Of a stretch of 18,382 nt of DNA, positions 6,446-15,500 are shown piece after piece. Below the pieces are notes generated by a model. That model saw nothing but the letters and a program-made list of their open reading frames with translations, had not been told where the DNA came from and did no database searches. The stretch comes from Candidatus Magasanikiibacteriota bacterium (lineage in GTDB: Bacteria; Patescibacteriota; Patescibacteriia; Magasanikbacterales; UBA922): NCBI GenBank assembly GCA_023246565.1, contig JAHFIE010000014.1:1-18382 (forward strand), given 5' to 3'. Each line of letters opens with the position of its first letter. The stretch's first letter is position 1. The position numbers and the translations under genes were made by a program.

Positions 6446-6748
6446 CTATTTCGCTTCTTCGGTTTTTACTTCTTTTGTTTCTGCCTTTGTTTTCGCATGT
6501 TCAGCTTTTTTGATCTTCTTACCTTTTCGTGTAGCTGCCGTAGCAGTTACTTTGGCCATTTTTTCTTGAAATTTTTCTACCCGACGAGCTGTGTCAACAA
6601 ATTTTTCCTTGCCCGTATAAAAAGGGTGACACGCGCCACAAATTTCCACACGGATATTGTCACGAGTTGAACCAGTAACAAAAGAATTGCCGCAGGCGCA
6701 GGTAACCGTGACATTGGCATGGTACGTTGGGTGAAGTTTTTGTTTCAT
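6446..6748 (-). CDS. rpmE: 50S ribosomal protein bL31, zinc-binding type, extended
   Basis: bL31 bridges the two ribosomal subunits near the 5S rRNA. Residues 1 to about 70 are the family core: KLHPTYH, C17-A-C19, and C37-GA-C40-HPFYTGKEKFVDTA. The four cysteines are the zinc-binding (C+) arrangement. The normal length is about 70. Here a 30-residue Lys/Ala/Glu-rich tail, likely disordered and RNA-facing, makes 100. The ATG is 16 bases after the predicted transcription start with no SD. It has its own promoter and terminator, so it is a single-gene transcript. Confidence 0.95.
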   Translation of the reverse strand: MKQKLHPTYHANVTVTCACGNSFVTGSTRDNIRVEICGACHPFYTGKEKFVDTARRVEKFQEKMAKVTATAATRKGKKIKKAEHAKTKAETKEVKTEEAK

Positions 6749-6770
6749 ACCGGAAAATTAAAGTGTCGGC

Positions 6771-6799
6771 ATTGTAGCATTGCATTTTGGTACTGTCAA
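6771..6799 (-). promoter_or_regulatory. Promoter for rpmE
   Basis: On the minus strand TTGACA (6794-6799, consensus) and TACAAT (6771-6776) are 17 bases apart, with a TGC extended -10. Transcription would begin near 6764. Confidence 0.8.
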
Positions 6800-6814
6800 G
6801 TTTGGAATTTTGGG

Positions 6815-6849
6815 CTGCTCGCGGAGTGCTGTAGGCTCGACGCGAGCAG
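6815..6849. other. GC-rich stem-loop after the STN-domain gene
   Basis: CTGCTCGCG (6815-6823) pairs perfectly with CGCGAGCAG (6841-6849) around a 17-base loop, starting seven bases beyond the stop of the minus-strand gene. No T-run follows on the minus strand (it reads CCCAAAATTCC), so it is an imperfect terminator at best, or an mRNA-end stabiliser. Confidence 0.5.
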
Positions 6850-6855
6850 GGATGG

Positions 6856-7263
6856 CTACTGAGAATTGAACTGAGGAAGGACCACAAGAGTCTTTCCTTC
6901 GATCCTGTAGGTGAGGCCATTCGGTTCAAGGATGAGCCGGAGAGCCCTGCGCCAGGGGACTTCTGTGAACTTCATCGAGACGAGGATGGGTTGATTTGGT
7001 TCCACGAAGACGAGATCCAACTCAGATTCTTTTGCGAAGAAGGTCAGGATCTGACCAAGATCAGCCTTTTTGATGATCAGGTTGACCTTTGGACTTTGCT
7101 CCTCTTCGAACCATTCCAGAGCAGAGATCGTTGGCTGGTGTTGGGTCTGAGCCTTGTCCATCAGGTCGTCGAGGACTTTCCAGGCAATTAAGACACCAAT
7201 GAACCCCGCGAGAGCCTGAAGGACTATGAAAATAACCATCGCTATTATTTTTTTCCGATCCAT
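6856..7263 (-). CDS. Membrane-anchored STN/secretin N-terminal domain protein
   Basis: A 135-residue protein. Residues 7-30 form one hydrophobic helix (IAMVIFIVLQALAGFIGVLIAW), followed by a linker. Residues about 58-130 resemble the small STN domain found at the N-terminus of secretins such as PilQ/GspD and of TonB receptors: VNLIIKKADLGQILTFFA, ELDLVFV, then VPWRRALRLIL and a closing GKTLVVLP. No secretin pore domain follows, and no pilus or secretion genes are nearby. The SD GGAGG lies 14 bases before the ATG. Base composition is higher than neighbours (38 of 60 bases are G or C at 6901-6960, against 19 of 60 in rpsB at 7801-7860). The function is unknown, and the domain call rests on pattern alone. 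Confidence 0.72.
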   Translation of the reverse strand: MDRKKIIAMVIFIVLQALAGFIGVLIAWKVLDDLMDKAQTQHQPTISALEWFEEEQSPKVNLIIKKADLGQILTFFAKESELDLVFVEPNQPILVSMKFTEVPWRRALRLILEPNGLTYRIEGKTLVVLPQFNSQ

Positions 7264-7300
7264 GACCCTTTCGACCCCCTCCGGTTACTGATCCGGTCAT

Positions 7301-7328
7301 ACTTTAGCAAAAAATTTAGAAAAGTCAA
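7301..7328 (-). promoter_or_regulatory. Promoter for the STN-domain gene
   Basis: On the minus strand TTGACT (7323-7328) and TAAAGT (7301-7306) are 16 bases apart, with a TGC extended -10. It is divergent from the rpsB promoter; the two occupy 80 bases. Confidence 0.65.
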
Positions 7329-7351
7329 GGTTATGAGGGGCACTACCTGGT

Positions 7352-7380
7352 TTGACAGAAATTTTTTTTCATAGTAAACT
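7352..7380 (+). promoter_or_regulatory. Promoter for rpsB-tsf
   Basis: TTGACA (7352-7357, consensus) and TAAACT (7375-7380) are 17 bases apart. Transcription would begin near 7387, giving an 80-base leader before rpsB, the longest in this window. Confidence 0.75.
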
Positions 7381-7386
7381 CACGGC

Positions 7387-7466
7387 ACTTATTTATCCCT
7401 CACTACGAGCATTTTTTCCTCTCTCTACCACTAGGGAGCGGCACGTAGGAGGAACAAGGAAAAAAT
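7387..7466 (+). promoter_or_regulatory. Structured rpsB leader, candidate S2 autoregulatory element
   Basis: CCTC-A-CTACG (7398-7407, with A7402 bulged) pairs with CGTAG-GAGG (7444-7452), nine pairs that cover the SD AGGAGG (7447-7452). Inside it, CTCTCTA (7421-7427) and TAGGGAG (7432-7438) form a second hairpin with a four-base loop. The fold would hide the ribosome-binding site. Ribosomal protein S2 is known to regulate the rpsB-tsf operon through its leader in other bacteria, and binding of S2 here is an inference. Confidence 0.55.
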
Positions 7467-8162
7467 ATGAATTACCCCGCAGTTCTGGAAATGCTCCAGG
7501 CCGGTGTCCATTTTGGTCATAATGTATCTCGGTGGCATCCCAAGATGAAGCCGTACATTTTTACGGATCGTAATCGAGTCCATATCATTGATCTTGAAAA
7601 GACTGAAGAACAATTGAAGAGTGTTTTGCCCGCGATCAAACAAATGGCAGCTGAAGGTAAGACTGTTTTATTTATTACGACCAAACCTCAAGCTCGTGAA
7701 TTAGTAAAACAGGCTGCGCTTGATTGTGGTATGCCATATTTGGTGGAACGTTGGCTTGGCGGCATGCTCACCAATTTTGCTGAAATTAAAAAATTGATTA
7801 AAAAATATAATACGCTTAAAGAAAAACAAGCGACCGGTCAACTAGCTAATTACACGAAAAAAGAGCAATTGGAAATTGCCAAAGAATTGGAAAAGATGGA
7901 TACCTACTTGGCTGGTTTGACCAATCTTGACCATATGCCTGATGCTATTTTTATTCCATCAGTGCAACGGGAAAAGACTGCTATGGTAGAAGCCAATAAA
8001 ATGTCCGTACCCGTGATTGGTCTTTGTGACACGAACAGTAATCCTGATAAAGTTACCTATGTTATCCCTGGCAATGATGACGCGGTGAAATCAGTTACGA
8101 TGATGATTGGTCTAGTTCGCGACGCGATCCAAGAAGGAAAAGCATCGATCAAAGTAGCGTAG
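7467..8162 (+). CDS. rpsB: 30S ribosomal protein S2 (uS2)
   Basis: uS2 binds the small-subunit body near the anti-SD and joins late in assembly. The 231 residues match the family: AGVHFGHNVSRWHPKMKPYIF at the N-terminus, HIIDLEKT, ERWLGGMLTNF, a helical coiled insert at about 105-150, and the late PVIGLCDTNSNPD. The start at 7467 has AGGAGG (7447-7452) 14 bases upstream, with a second AAGGA (7456-7460) closer. It is the first gene of an rpsB-tsf operon in the common bacterial order. Stop TAG. Confidence 0.97.
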   Translation: MNYPAVLEMLQAGVHFGHNVSRWHPKMKPYIFTDRNRVHIIDLEKTEEQLKSVLPAIKQMAAEGKTVLFITTKPQARELVKQAALDCGMPYLVERWLGGMLTNFAEIKKLIKKYNTLKEKQATGQLANYTKKEQLEIAKELEKMDTYLAGLTNLDHMPDAIFIPSVQREKTAMVEANKMSVPVIGLCDTNSNPDKVTYVIPGNDDAVKSVTMMIGLVRDAIQEGKASIKVA

Positions 8163-8187
8163 ATAAAAAATTTATCATATTCTTTGT

Positions 8188-8835
8188 ATGTCTATCACTG
8201 CATCTGACGTAGCTAAACTTCGCGCACAAACTGGCGCTGGTATGCTTGATTGTAAAAAAGCTTTGGAAGAAACCAACGGTGATTTTGAAGCAGCAATTGA
8301 TAGTTTGCGTAAGAGAGGAATCGCGAAAGCAGCAAAACGAGCAGACAAAGTTGCTGCTGAGGGAATGGTTATGAGTTATATTCATGCTGGAGGTCGGATT
8401 GGTGTCCTCGTTGAAATCAATTGTGAAACTGACTTTGTAGCACGGACTGATGATTTTCGTGGTTTGGCAAATGATATTGCTATGCATATTGCCGCGTCCA
8501 ACCCAAAATATTTATGTCGCGCCGATGTCTCACCTGAGGTATTGGAACGAGAAAAGAATGTATACCGGGAACAATTAATAACTGAAGGAAAACCAGCAGA
8601 TATGGTTGAAAAAATTGTTGAAGGTAAACTGAGTAAATTCTATGGTGAGATTTGCTTGCTCGAACAGGTTTTTATCAAAGATGAAGAAAAAACCATTGAA
8701 CAATTACTCACCCAAAAAACTGGTGAAACCGGTGAGAAGATAACTCTCCGACGTTTTGTCCGTTTTGAACTTGGAGAAGGAATCGAAAAAGCAAAAGTTG
8801 ATTTTGCTGCTGAAGTAGAGGAACAGTTGAAATAA
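8188..8835 (+). CDS. tsf: Elongation factor Ts
   Basis: EF-Ts releases GDP from EF-Tu. The 215-residue protein is a short form (E. coli has 283) that keeps the essential parts. It has the N-terminal UBA-like helices with LRAQTGAGMLDCKKALEE, the EF-Tu-contacting TDFVAR motif (residues 81-86), and a single dimerisation-like C-terminal core ending FVRFELGEGIEKAKVDF. Short EF-Ts of about 200 residues is also found in cyanobacteria and many small-genome bacteria. It starts 25 bases after rpsB with no SD. The sequence ATTCTTTGT before its ATG is identical to that before rodA. Confidence 0.96.
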   Translation: MSITASDVAKLRAQTGAGMLDCKKALEETNGDFEAAIDSLRKRGIAKAAKRADKVAAEGMVMSYIHAGGRIGVLVEINCETDFVARTDDFRGLANDIAMHIAASNPKYLCRADVSPEVLEREKNVYREQLITEGKPADMVEKIVEGKLSKFYGEICLLEQVFIKDEEKTIEQLLTQKTGETGEKITLRRFVRFELGEGIEKAKVDFAAEVEEQLK

Positions 8836-8863
8836 GATAAAAACTTATCCACAAAGAATCAAT

Positions 8864-8890
8864 AAAAAAGCCCTCTTTGGGGGATTTTTT
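8864..8890 (+). terminator. Terminator of rpsB-tsf
   Basis: Six As, then CCCT (8871-8874) pairing with GGGG (8880-8883) around a five-base loop, then six Ts (8885-8890) that can pair with the As. It lies 28 bases after the tsf stop. Confidence 0.75.
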
Positions 8891-8907
8891 ATTTAAAAAA
8901 AATATTG

Positions 8908-8913
8908 TATACT
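8908..8913 (+). promoter_or_regulatory. Candidate promoter of the first giant surface protein
   Basis: TATACT (8908-8913) is a good -10. The -35 position at 17-base spacing is TTTTTT, the T-run of the tsf terminator, the same arrangement as at 2067-2095. Transcription would begin near 8920, and AAGGTG (8948-8953) then lies just before the ATG at 8958. Confidence 0.45.
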
Positions 8914-8957
8914 CAAAATACTTTTATTTTCCGAAATGTAGCGAGCGAAGGTGCCCT

Positions 8958-11900
8958 ATGATAAACAAAAAACAGTTGTATCCCAATCTACCGCTCTATC
9001 TTATTACTGGATTACTTTTTTCTGTAGCAGTATGGAGTTTGTGGTTACCTCATTGGCTAAACCAAGACTCTATTCGTTCCGCACGAGCAGCAGTTATGTC
9101 CTATGGTACTCCGGTGAATGCTGTTTCTATGGTTCCAAAGACATCAAAATCCCGTGTGATTTATGAAACTAGAGGTCGTAACTATGCTATGGTGTTTACC
9201 AGTACAACAGACACTGCATCACCAACATCAACGTGTGGAACAGGATCAGCACCCAATGATCGGTGTACGATTTATTTTACATCGTCTTCAGACGGTGTTG
9301 TCTGGTCAAATCCTCGTGTCGTAACAACAACATTGTTAGTTTCGCAGGGTAGTCCGGAAAGGTTAAATACTTTTACCTACAGTGACAGAGATAGCCAATA
9401 TGCTTTGGTATTTTCTGACTATTATAATCGAAATTTAAATTTAATTCGTTCATATGATGGGGTAACGTGGAATTCATTAATAGCGGTATCAACCGGTGGA
9501 CAAAATCATACACCAAACCAAAACGCCTATGTTGCTTTTTCCACATCTTCGAATCTACGTGCTGCTTTGGTGCAAAAAGGTCCTTACATAGTAATTGCCA
9601 CAACCAGTGATGCTGATTCTAGTTCTGGTTGGGCAACATCCACGGTCATGGATGTAACAGGTTACGCAAACAGTGATGAAGGATACGATGCTGCACCTAT
9701 GGGCGTAAGTATCAATGGTCCGAGTGGATCAGAAATAATTCACGCTGTTTTTGGTCTGGCAACAACAACCGCGGCCGGAGGTTATGAAATTGTTTATGCT
9801 TCATCAACGAATTCTGGTCTTACTTGGACAACATCTTCGATTAGTGGCCGTATTCCCCAAATGAGTGCTGCTTTTGCTGGTTTTGAATTTAATATTAATA
9901 CTTCTGCTATTGACGTGACTACAGGACGATTGTCGGTTGTTTACTACCAACTGACTGCTGCTGGAATCGGCAGCTCACTCCTTACGACGAGTAGTATTAT
10001 TTATGGAGAATTAAACGCGAATAATACCTGGACAACAACAACACTTCAAACCAATGTCCCTATCAATTTTGATCCAATGACTCCTGGCGGGAATGATTAT
10101 TATTTTGAGCCAACCGGTATAACCATGCTTACCACGGGCGTGCCCTATATCGTATTTATGGGTACGAGTACCTTGCCGTTTGTCGCGGTTAATACCTCTA
10201 CTTTTTTTGTCGAACAATTAAATACGGTCACTACATCAAACGCTGGTGAGTTAACGGTTGCCTATTTTCAGGATGACCAAGTTGCATCAGTCGCTTATGT
10301 CAACAATAATAAAATAAAGTTTGTCACTTCTACCTTGGGTGTTGCTTCATTAAATACTGCGGCAACTACTACGGCTATAACTCCATCGTTTCCTGTTGAT
10401 GGTACTGGTAAGGTCACGGTGTCAACAACAGTTTCTGATGAAAATTTCAATACGGTTACTTTGTTTGTAGATTATTCGGTGAATGGTGGTACTACCTGGG
10501 TATCTTCAACAATAAATACAGTCACGGGTACTCTTGGTTCTTTTTCAACTTCCACAGGCAAGATAACGGGCATTTCTACTGCATCAGAGAGTGGGAACAC
10601 TGTAACTTTTTTGTGGGATTCACAGGTTGACTTGGCTTCTACGAGTACGGGAAATATTCGTTTGAGAATTTTGGCAGATGATGGTTTATCAAATGTTGGG
10701 TATCGCCAATCAGCTAATTTTACCATTGATAATCTTGCTCCCGATGTTCCGGGAAGTCTGCTTTTGAGCAGTATTACAACATCAAGTATGACATTGAGCT
10801 GGGGATCAGTGACTGGCGGCACTATGTATGGTGTGAGTAGTACAGCAGCAAGCGCTTCGACAACGTCAATTGTTACGTCTTCGTTTACTGGTCTTACACC
10901 AAACACCCAGTATTTGTTCCAAGTAAGATCAGCTGATGCATACAGTAATACGAGTACTTTTGCAACAGCATCATCATCCTACACCAATGCTAATATTCCA
11001 AGTTCAATTTCAGCAACGAATAATGGTGAAACCAGTTTAATTGTTTCATGGGTTTCAGATAATGCAAGTGGTACAACCTATGAATTGTACAATGTTACGA
11101 CAGATGCTGTTGTTGGCACGACCACTGAAACCAGTTACACGGTTACTGGTTTAACAGCAGGAACCAGTTATCAGTTCAAAGTCCGTGCTCGTTATTTTAG
11201 TAATACAAGCACGTACAGTGATTATTCAAGTAATTCAACCGCAGTAGGAACAACCGCGGCAACGACGAGTTCTTCTTCAGGTGGAGGTGGAGGACCATCA
11301 TCTGCTCCACCACCAGTACCGAGTAAAGTTCCTGCTTTGGTACAGACTCCTCTTATGCTTGAACTCACACTCAATAAACCCGTTACTCAGGTAGTGGGAG
11401 CTTCATCACATACCTTTACACCAATTGCTGCAACAGCAAGCTCAGCAACGGTTATTATTCAATCAGATCCTATTAAAGCTACTTTGTTGGTCAACAAACC
11501 GCAAGATTTTGACACCAATAATGATGCTTTTCTTGACCTGCGCGTAACGTACAAAGGATTAGTAAAAGGTAAACCCATCATCGAAGCAGTAAATTTAACT
11601 GATGAATCAGAATTGAATAATGCTTTTACCATTAGTAATGGTGCGTATGAAACCAATAATCAGAAAGTGACTTTAATATTAAATGTTCCTAACGCCGTAC
11701 AAATAGCTGTGTCAAATGACAGTACGTTTGCCGGTGCTGGATTCCAGTCATATACCAAAAAATTATCCTGGACATTGTCAGATGGTAATGGTGAAAAAAC
11801 AGTTTATATTAAATTTCGTAGTTCAGCAGGAGGAACAACCACTGCGAGTGATTCCATACGTTTATCTGGTCAGTCTGCAACGATGCCCCCTGTTTCAATA

Positions 11901-12377
11901 TCTACACCGGTTGTTTGCTCTCTTTCCGTTCAAACACCGTATCTGTATCCTGGAAAAAAAGCAGTCTATTATATTTTACCCAATTGTACGCGAGCAGTGT
12001 TTGAAAATGAGGCAAAATATTTTAGTTATTTTAGTTCTTGGGATTCAGTAAAAAAAGTTTCTGAACAAGAATTGATAAAAATTCCATTGGCCAATACTGT
12101 TTTGCCTTTTGGTTCCCTTAATCCCGGTACAAAAAATACTATTCAGCAACCATCAGTAGTATTTTCCAAAAATCTTCGGTATGGCAATGTAGGTAATGAA
12201 GTAAAAGCTCTTCAAGTTAAATTACAGGATTTAGGATTCTTGGATAAAAGTATTAAACCAAATGGAGTTTTTGGTCCAGCAACACTAAAGGCAGTTAAAA
12301 AATTTCAGACTACACGTACTTTACCACCAGTGGGTCAGGTTGGACCTCAGACTCGAGCATTATTAAATACACTATAA
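8958..12377 (+). CDS. Giant secreted protein: Asp-box, FN3, peptidoglycan-binding
   Basis: A 1,139-residue extracellular protein. A signal peptide (residues 1 to about 42, hydrophobic core LITGLLFSVAVWSLWLPHW) ends in ARA-A. Residues about 60-490 are beta-rich with sialidase-type Asp-box patterns: SSSDGVVW (about 110), SYDGVTW (about 165), STNSGLTW (about 285) and SVNGGTTW (about 510). Two FN3 domains follow (about 594-676 and 678-765), then a Ser/Gly/Pro linker (768-793) and an unrecognised beta domain (about 795-975). Next is a VYYI-aromatic surface domain (about 984-1060), and last a PG_binding_1 domain (1072-1139: GNVGNEVKALQVKLQDLGF, NGVFGPATLKAVKKFQ). No catalytic sialidase residues are evident, so a binding propeller is more likely than an enzyme. 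TTG 8877 is rejected as the start because it lies in the tsf terminator loop. The protein is Thr/Ser-rich. Confidence 0.78.
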   Translation: MINKKQLYPNLPLYLITGLLFSVAVWSLWLPHWLNQDSIRSARAAVMSYGTPVNAVSMVPKTSKSRVIYETRGRNYAMVFTSTTDTASPTSTCGTGSAPNDRCTIYFTSSSDGVVWSNPRVVTTTLLVSQGSPERLNTFTYSDRDSQYALVFSDYYNRNLNLIRSYDGVTWNSLIAVSTGGQNHTPNQNAYVAFSTSSNLRAALVQKGPYIVIATTSDADSSSGWATSTVMDVTGYANSDEGYDAAPMGVSINGPSGSEIIHAVFGLATTTAAGGYEIVYASSTNSGLTWTTSSISGRIPQMSAAFAGFEFNINTSAIDVTTGRLSVVYYQLTAAGIGSSLLTTSSIIYGELNANNTWTTTTLQTNVPINFDPMTPGGNDYYFEPTGITMLTTGVPYIVFMGTSTLPFVAVNTSTFFVEQLNTVTTSNAGELTVAYFQDDQVASVAYVNNNKIKFVTSTLGVASLNTAATTTAITPSFPVDGTGKVTVSTTVSDENFNTVTLFVDYSVNGGTTWVSSTINTVTGTLGSFSTSTGKITGISTASESGNTVTFLWDSQVDLASTSTGNIRLRILADDGLSNVGYRQSANFTIDNLAPDVPGSLLLSSITTSSMTLSWGSVTGGTMYGVSSTAASASTTSIVTSSFTGLTPNTQYLFQVRSADAYSNTSTFATASSSYTNANIPSSISATNNGETSLIVSWVSDNASGTTYELYNVTTDAVVGTTTETSYTVTGLTAGTSYQFKVRARYFSNTSTYSDYSSNSTAVGTTAATTSSSSGGGGGPSSAPPPVPSKVPALVQTPLMLELTLNKPVTQVVGASSHTFTPIAATASSATVIIQSDPIKATLLVNKPQDFDTNNDAFLDLRVTYKGLVKGKPIIEAVNLTDESELNNAFTISNGAYETNNQKVTLILNVPNAVQIAVSNDSTFAGAGFQSYTKKLSWTLSDGNGEKTVYIKFRSSAGGTTTASDSIRLSGQSATMPPVSISTPVVCSLSVQTPYLYPGKKAVYYILPNCTRAVFENEAKYFSYFSSWDSVKKVSEQELIKIPLANTVLPFGSLNPGTKNTIQQPSVVFSKNLRYGNVGNEVKALQVKLQDLGFLDKSIKPNGVFGPATLKAVKKFQTTRTLPPVGQVGPQTRALLNTL

Positions 12378-12416
12378 GATAGTTGTCCACACCTCGTACG
12401 TATAAAAGAAAAAAAT

Positions 12417-12449
12417 AAAGAATCCAGTCTCCAATCTGGATTCTTTTTT
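12417..12449 (+). terminator. Terminator after the first giant surface protein
   Basis: AAAGAATCCAG (12417-12427) pairs perfectly with CTGGATTCTTT (12436-12446) around an eight-base loop, followed by a T-run to 12449. It lies 39 bases after the stop, so the two giant genes are transcribed separately. An ATCT/AGAT mini-hairpin and a T-run (12450-12473) follow. Confidence 0.8.
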
Positions 12450-12525
12450 ATCTAAAATTAGATAAATTTTTTTCTTTCCACCTTTTAAATAAAAGCAGTG
12501 GTACATTTATAGAAATCCAAAAATT

Positions 12526-12534
12526 TGCTATAAT
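12526..12534 (+). promoter_or_regulatory. Extended -10 promoter of the second giant surface protein
   Basis: TGCTATAAT combines a TG-n extension with a perfect TATAAT (12529-12534). No good -35 is seen (TTTATA at 17-base spacing). Transcription would begin near 12541, leaving a leader of about 28 bases. Confidence 0.65.
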
Positions 12535-12568
12535 CAAGGCAGCTTGCCGTGTATTGGCAAATTTTTCT

Positions 12569-15500
12569 ATGTTGTTTCGTGCTTCAAAAAATCGTTTTCG
12601 TTATCTATCCCCAATAGTAAGTTTTATCACCATTTGGTATTTCACCTTTGGAATGCTTCCTTTTGGCATTACTGATTTCAGTATTCCTGAAGTAAGGGCA
12701 GCATCAATAACCTGGGTCGGTGGCGCAAACGGTGCCTGGGAAACAGGAACAAACTGGAGTGGTGGTGTTGTGCCAACAGCTAGTGATGATGTAACTATCT
12801 CGAGTACAACAGGAAACATTATTGTTACTCTTTCTTCTGGTCAGACTGCCAATTTTAGTTCTCTTACCGTCGGTGGGGATGGTACGTATTTTGTTACGAC
12901 TACGTTTATTGGCAATGTTGGTACAGCAGTGAGCAGTACGATTGATAATCATGGTGTTATTAATCAAGCAAATACGACAACCCAGGCATTATCCGGCAAC
13001 ATGACCATATTAAGTGGGGGTGTGTTGACCCACGTAGGTAACAGTACTGCTGTAACTACTTCGGTTGATTTTAGTATGGCGAATTTGACCTTAATTAGTG
13101 GTGCGCGGATTACTGCTCAAGGTAAAGGGTATACTGGTGGAGCAAACCAAACTACTGGTAATGGGCCGGGTGCTGGTATTGGTGTTGACGGTCTTGGTAC
13201 TGGTGGTGGTTATGGCGGTCCGGGTACCAAATCAAATTTTGCTGAAACAGCTGGCGGTCCTTCCTATGGTACAACCAGTACGCCAGATATGCATGCTGGT
13301 TCTGGTGGTGGTGGTGGTTATTATACGTCTGGTGGGAATGGTGGTGGTATTATAAAAATGGTGGTGAGTGGCACGGCTCTTATCAATGGTACCATCAATG
13401 CTGATGGTAATAATGGTAAGGCTGCTTGTGGAGCTTCTCCAACCGGTGGTGCTGGTGGAGGTTCTGGTGGTGGTATTCGTTTAGAGACTTTAATATTTTC
13501 TGGTTCAGGATCAATTACTGCAAAAGGTGGTATTGGTGGAAATAATGCTTCTGGTTGTGGCGCTGGTTCTGGTGGTGGTGGTCGTCTTTTGATTTTAGCT
13601 GACACCTATTCATTTGTTGGAACTACTTCGGTTGCCGGAGGGGATAGCCCTGCGAATAATGTTCCGGATGGTGGTGTTGGTAGTCTTGAACGGACTCCTC
13701 AGGCACCTGCAGGACATTATGCCAACACGAATGCAGCTCAATCCGGAAGTACCAACCCCACCCTTCTTACCACAACAACACCGTCATTTTCTGCAGTATT
13801 TAATGATGTTGATTCCAGTGATACCACGGCTCTTGCGCAAATCCAAGTCAGTACCAGTTCAGATTTTAGTTCCATTACTCACTGGGATTCAGGATCATCA
13901 GGCACCAGTATTACGAGCTGTAACAATGAAACCCGTTGTCAAGACATAAAATTTGGATATTTTGGTACTGCTCCATCAACAACTCTTAGCCTTGCTGATG
14001 ATACTGACGAAAACTCACAAACCGTCTACTATTGGCGGTTACGGTATTTTGACGCAGCTGGTGGAGCCGGTCCATTTTCCACAACCACGAATACCTTTAC
14101 GTTATTAGATACTCCAAACGAACCAACCTCCCTCTCCGCCTCCTCGATCACTGCCTCTGCCGCAACCCTCTCCTGGACTGACAATTCATCCATTGAATCG
14201 GGTTACTCACTCGAAGCATCAAGTGATCTTCGTACCTTCTCCACAGCATCAACCACGGTCACGAGCACCATAAGTGTTTCGACCAGCTCTCTTTCGGTCG
14301 ACACTCGGTATATCTACCGTGTACGAGCAACAAATAGTGTAGGTAACTCTACCTACACAACCTCAAGTATTTTCTACACCCTAGCGAACACTGCCGGTAC
14401 TCCCACAGGAGTTGCTGCGAGTGTATCATCCATCACCATAACGATTGACACGAACAGTAATCCTACCTCTACCAAGTATTCTCTTTACAACAGTACCACC
14501 GGTAACTATCTTGCTGCTGATGGTTCGTCTACTGCTTCTCCGGTTTATCAAACCACCTCAACCTGGGGGAGTTCGTTTGCAGCTACGGGTCTTTCACCCA
14601 ACACCAGTTACCAGTTTGTTGCCGTGTCTCGGAATGGGGATAATGTGAATACTGCCACCTCAAGCGCAAGTACGGCTGCCTACACCCTTGCGAATGCTCC
14701 TACCTCACTCACCGTTGCTACAACCGGTGTCGCGGGTCAGCTCCAACTTAGTTGGAGCGCGAACAGTAATCCAGCAGGTACTTCATATTATGTTGAAGAA
14801 ACAAGTAATAGCAGTATTAGCTCAGGTTACATTACCGACACTACCCACACCTTCAGTGGTTTAACCGCAGGACAAACCTACACGTTCCAAGTTAAAGCAA
14901 GGAATGCTGCTACCATTGACACGAGCTACAGTAGTTCAGTCTCGGCCAATGTTCCTTCAACGAGTGGCTCAGCTGCTCCTGCTTCATCAGCTCCTTCTGC
15001 TCCCGCAGCCCCTGCAGCTCCCTTTGGTGAAACCTTACCTGATGTTTTAATTGAAGACTTTGCTCCCACCGGTCTTATTAAAATTGTCTCAGCACAGGGA
15101 GGGAACATCAATATTCTCTCAGAAGCCGACCTTTCTTCCCCTCACCAAGTAAAAACCTACAGTGATGTTGTGCCCGTTCAAAGTAGTGACACCTCACTTG
15201 ATCTTACCTCACCCTTTACCCTTAATTTCTCCTTTGCCTTGAATAAACATCCTCTTGACGCATCACTCTCAGGAAAAGATAAAGCAATTCTCAGTAAAAA
15301 AGGTGCATACACCTTGGGATACACTACGAACATTAATTCTGGTCTTTGCTTTACCTTAAATAATGGGACGAAAGTCTGTGATCATATTTTTGAACGTTCT
15401 CCAAATATGGTCTCCGTACAAAAGAAGTATGACTACCGTATTACCTGGAGTGGATCAGTCCTAGATTTTTATGATCAAAACCAAAAAGTAGATACCACAC

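Noticed and set aside
8877..8957. Longer start (TTG 8877) for the first giant protein
   Set aside because: The codon is in the tsf terminator loop. ATG 8958 gives a clean signal peptide with AAGGTG just upstream.
13120..13690. GGT-rich tandem region considered as a CRISPR array or non-coding satellite
   Set aside because: There are no regular repeats with unique spacers; the reading frame is open throughout and encodes a Gly-rich beta-helix.
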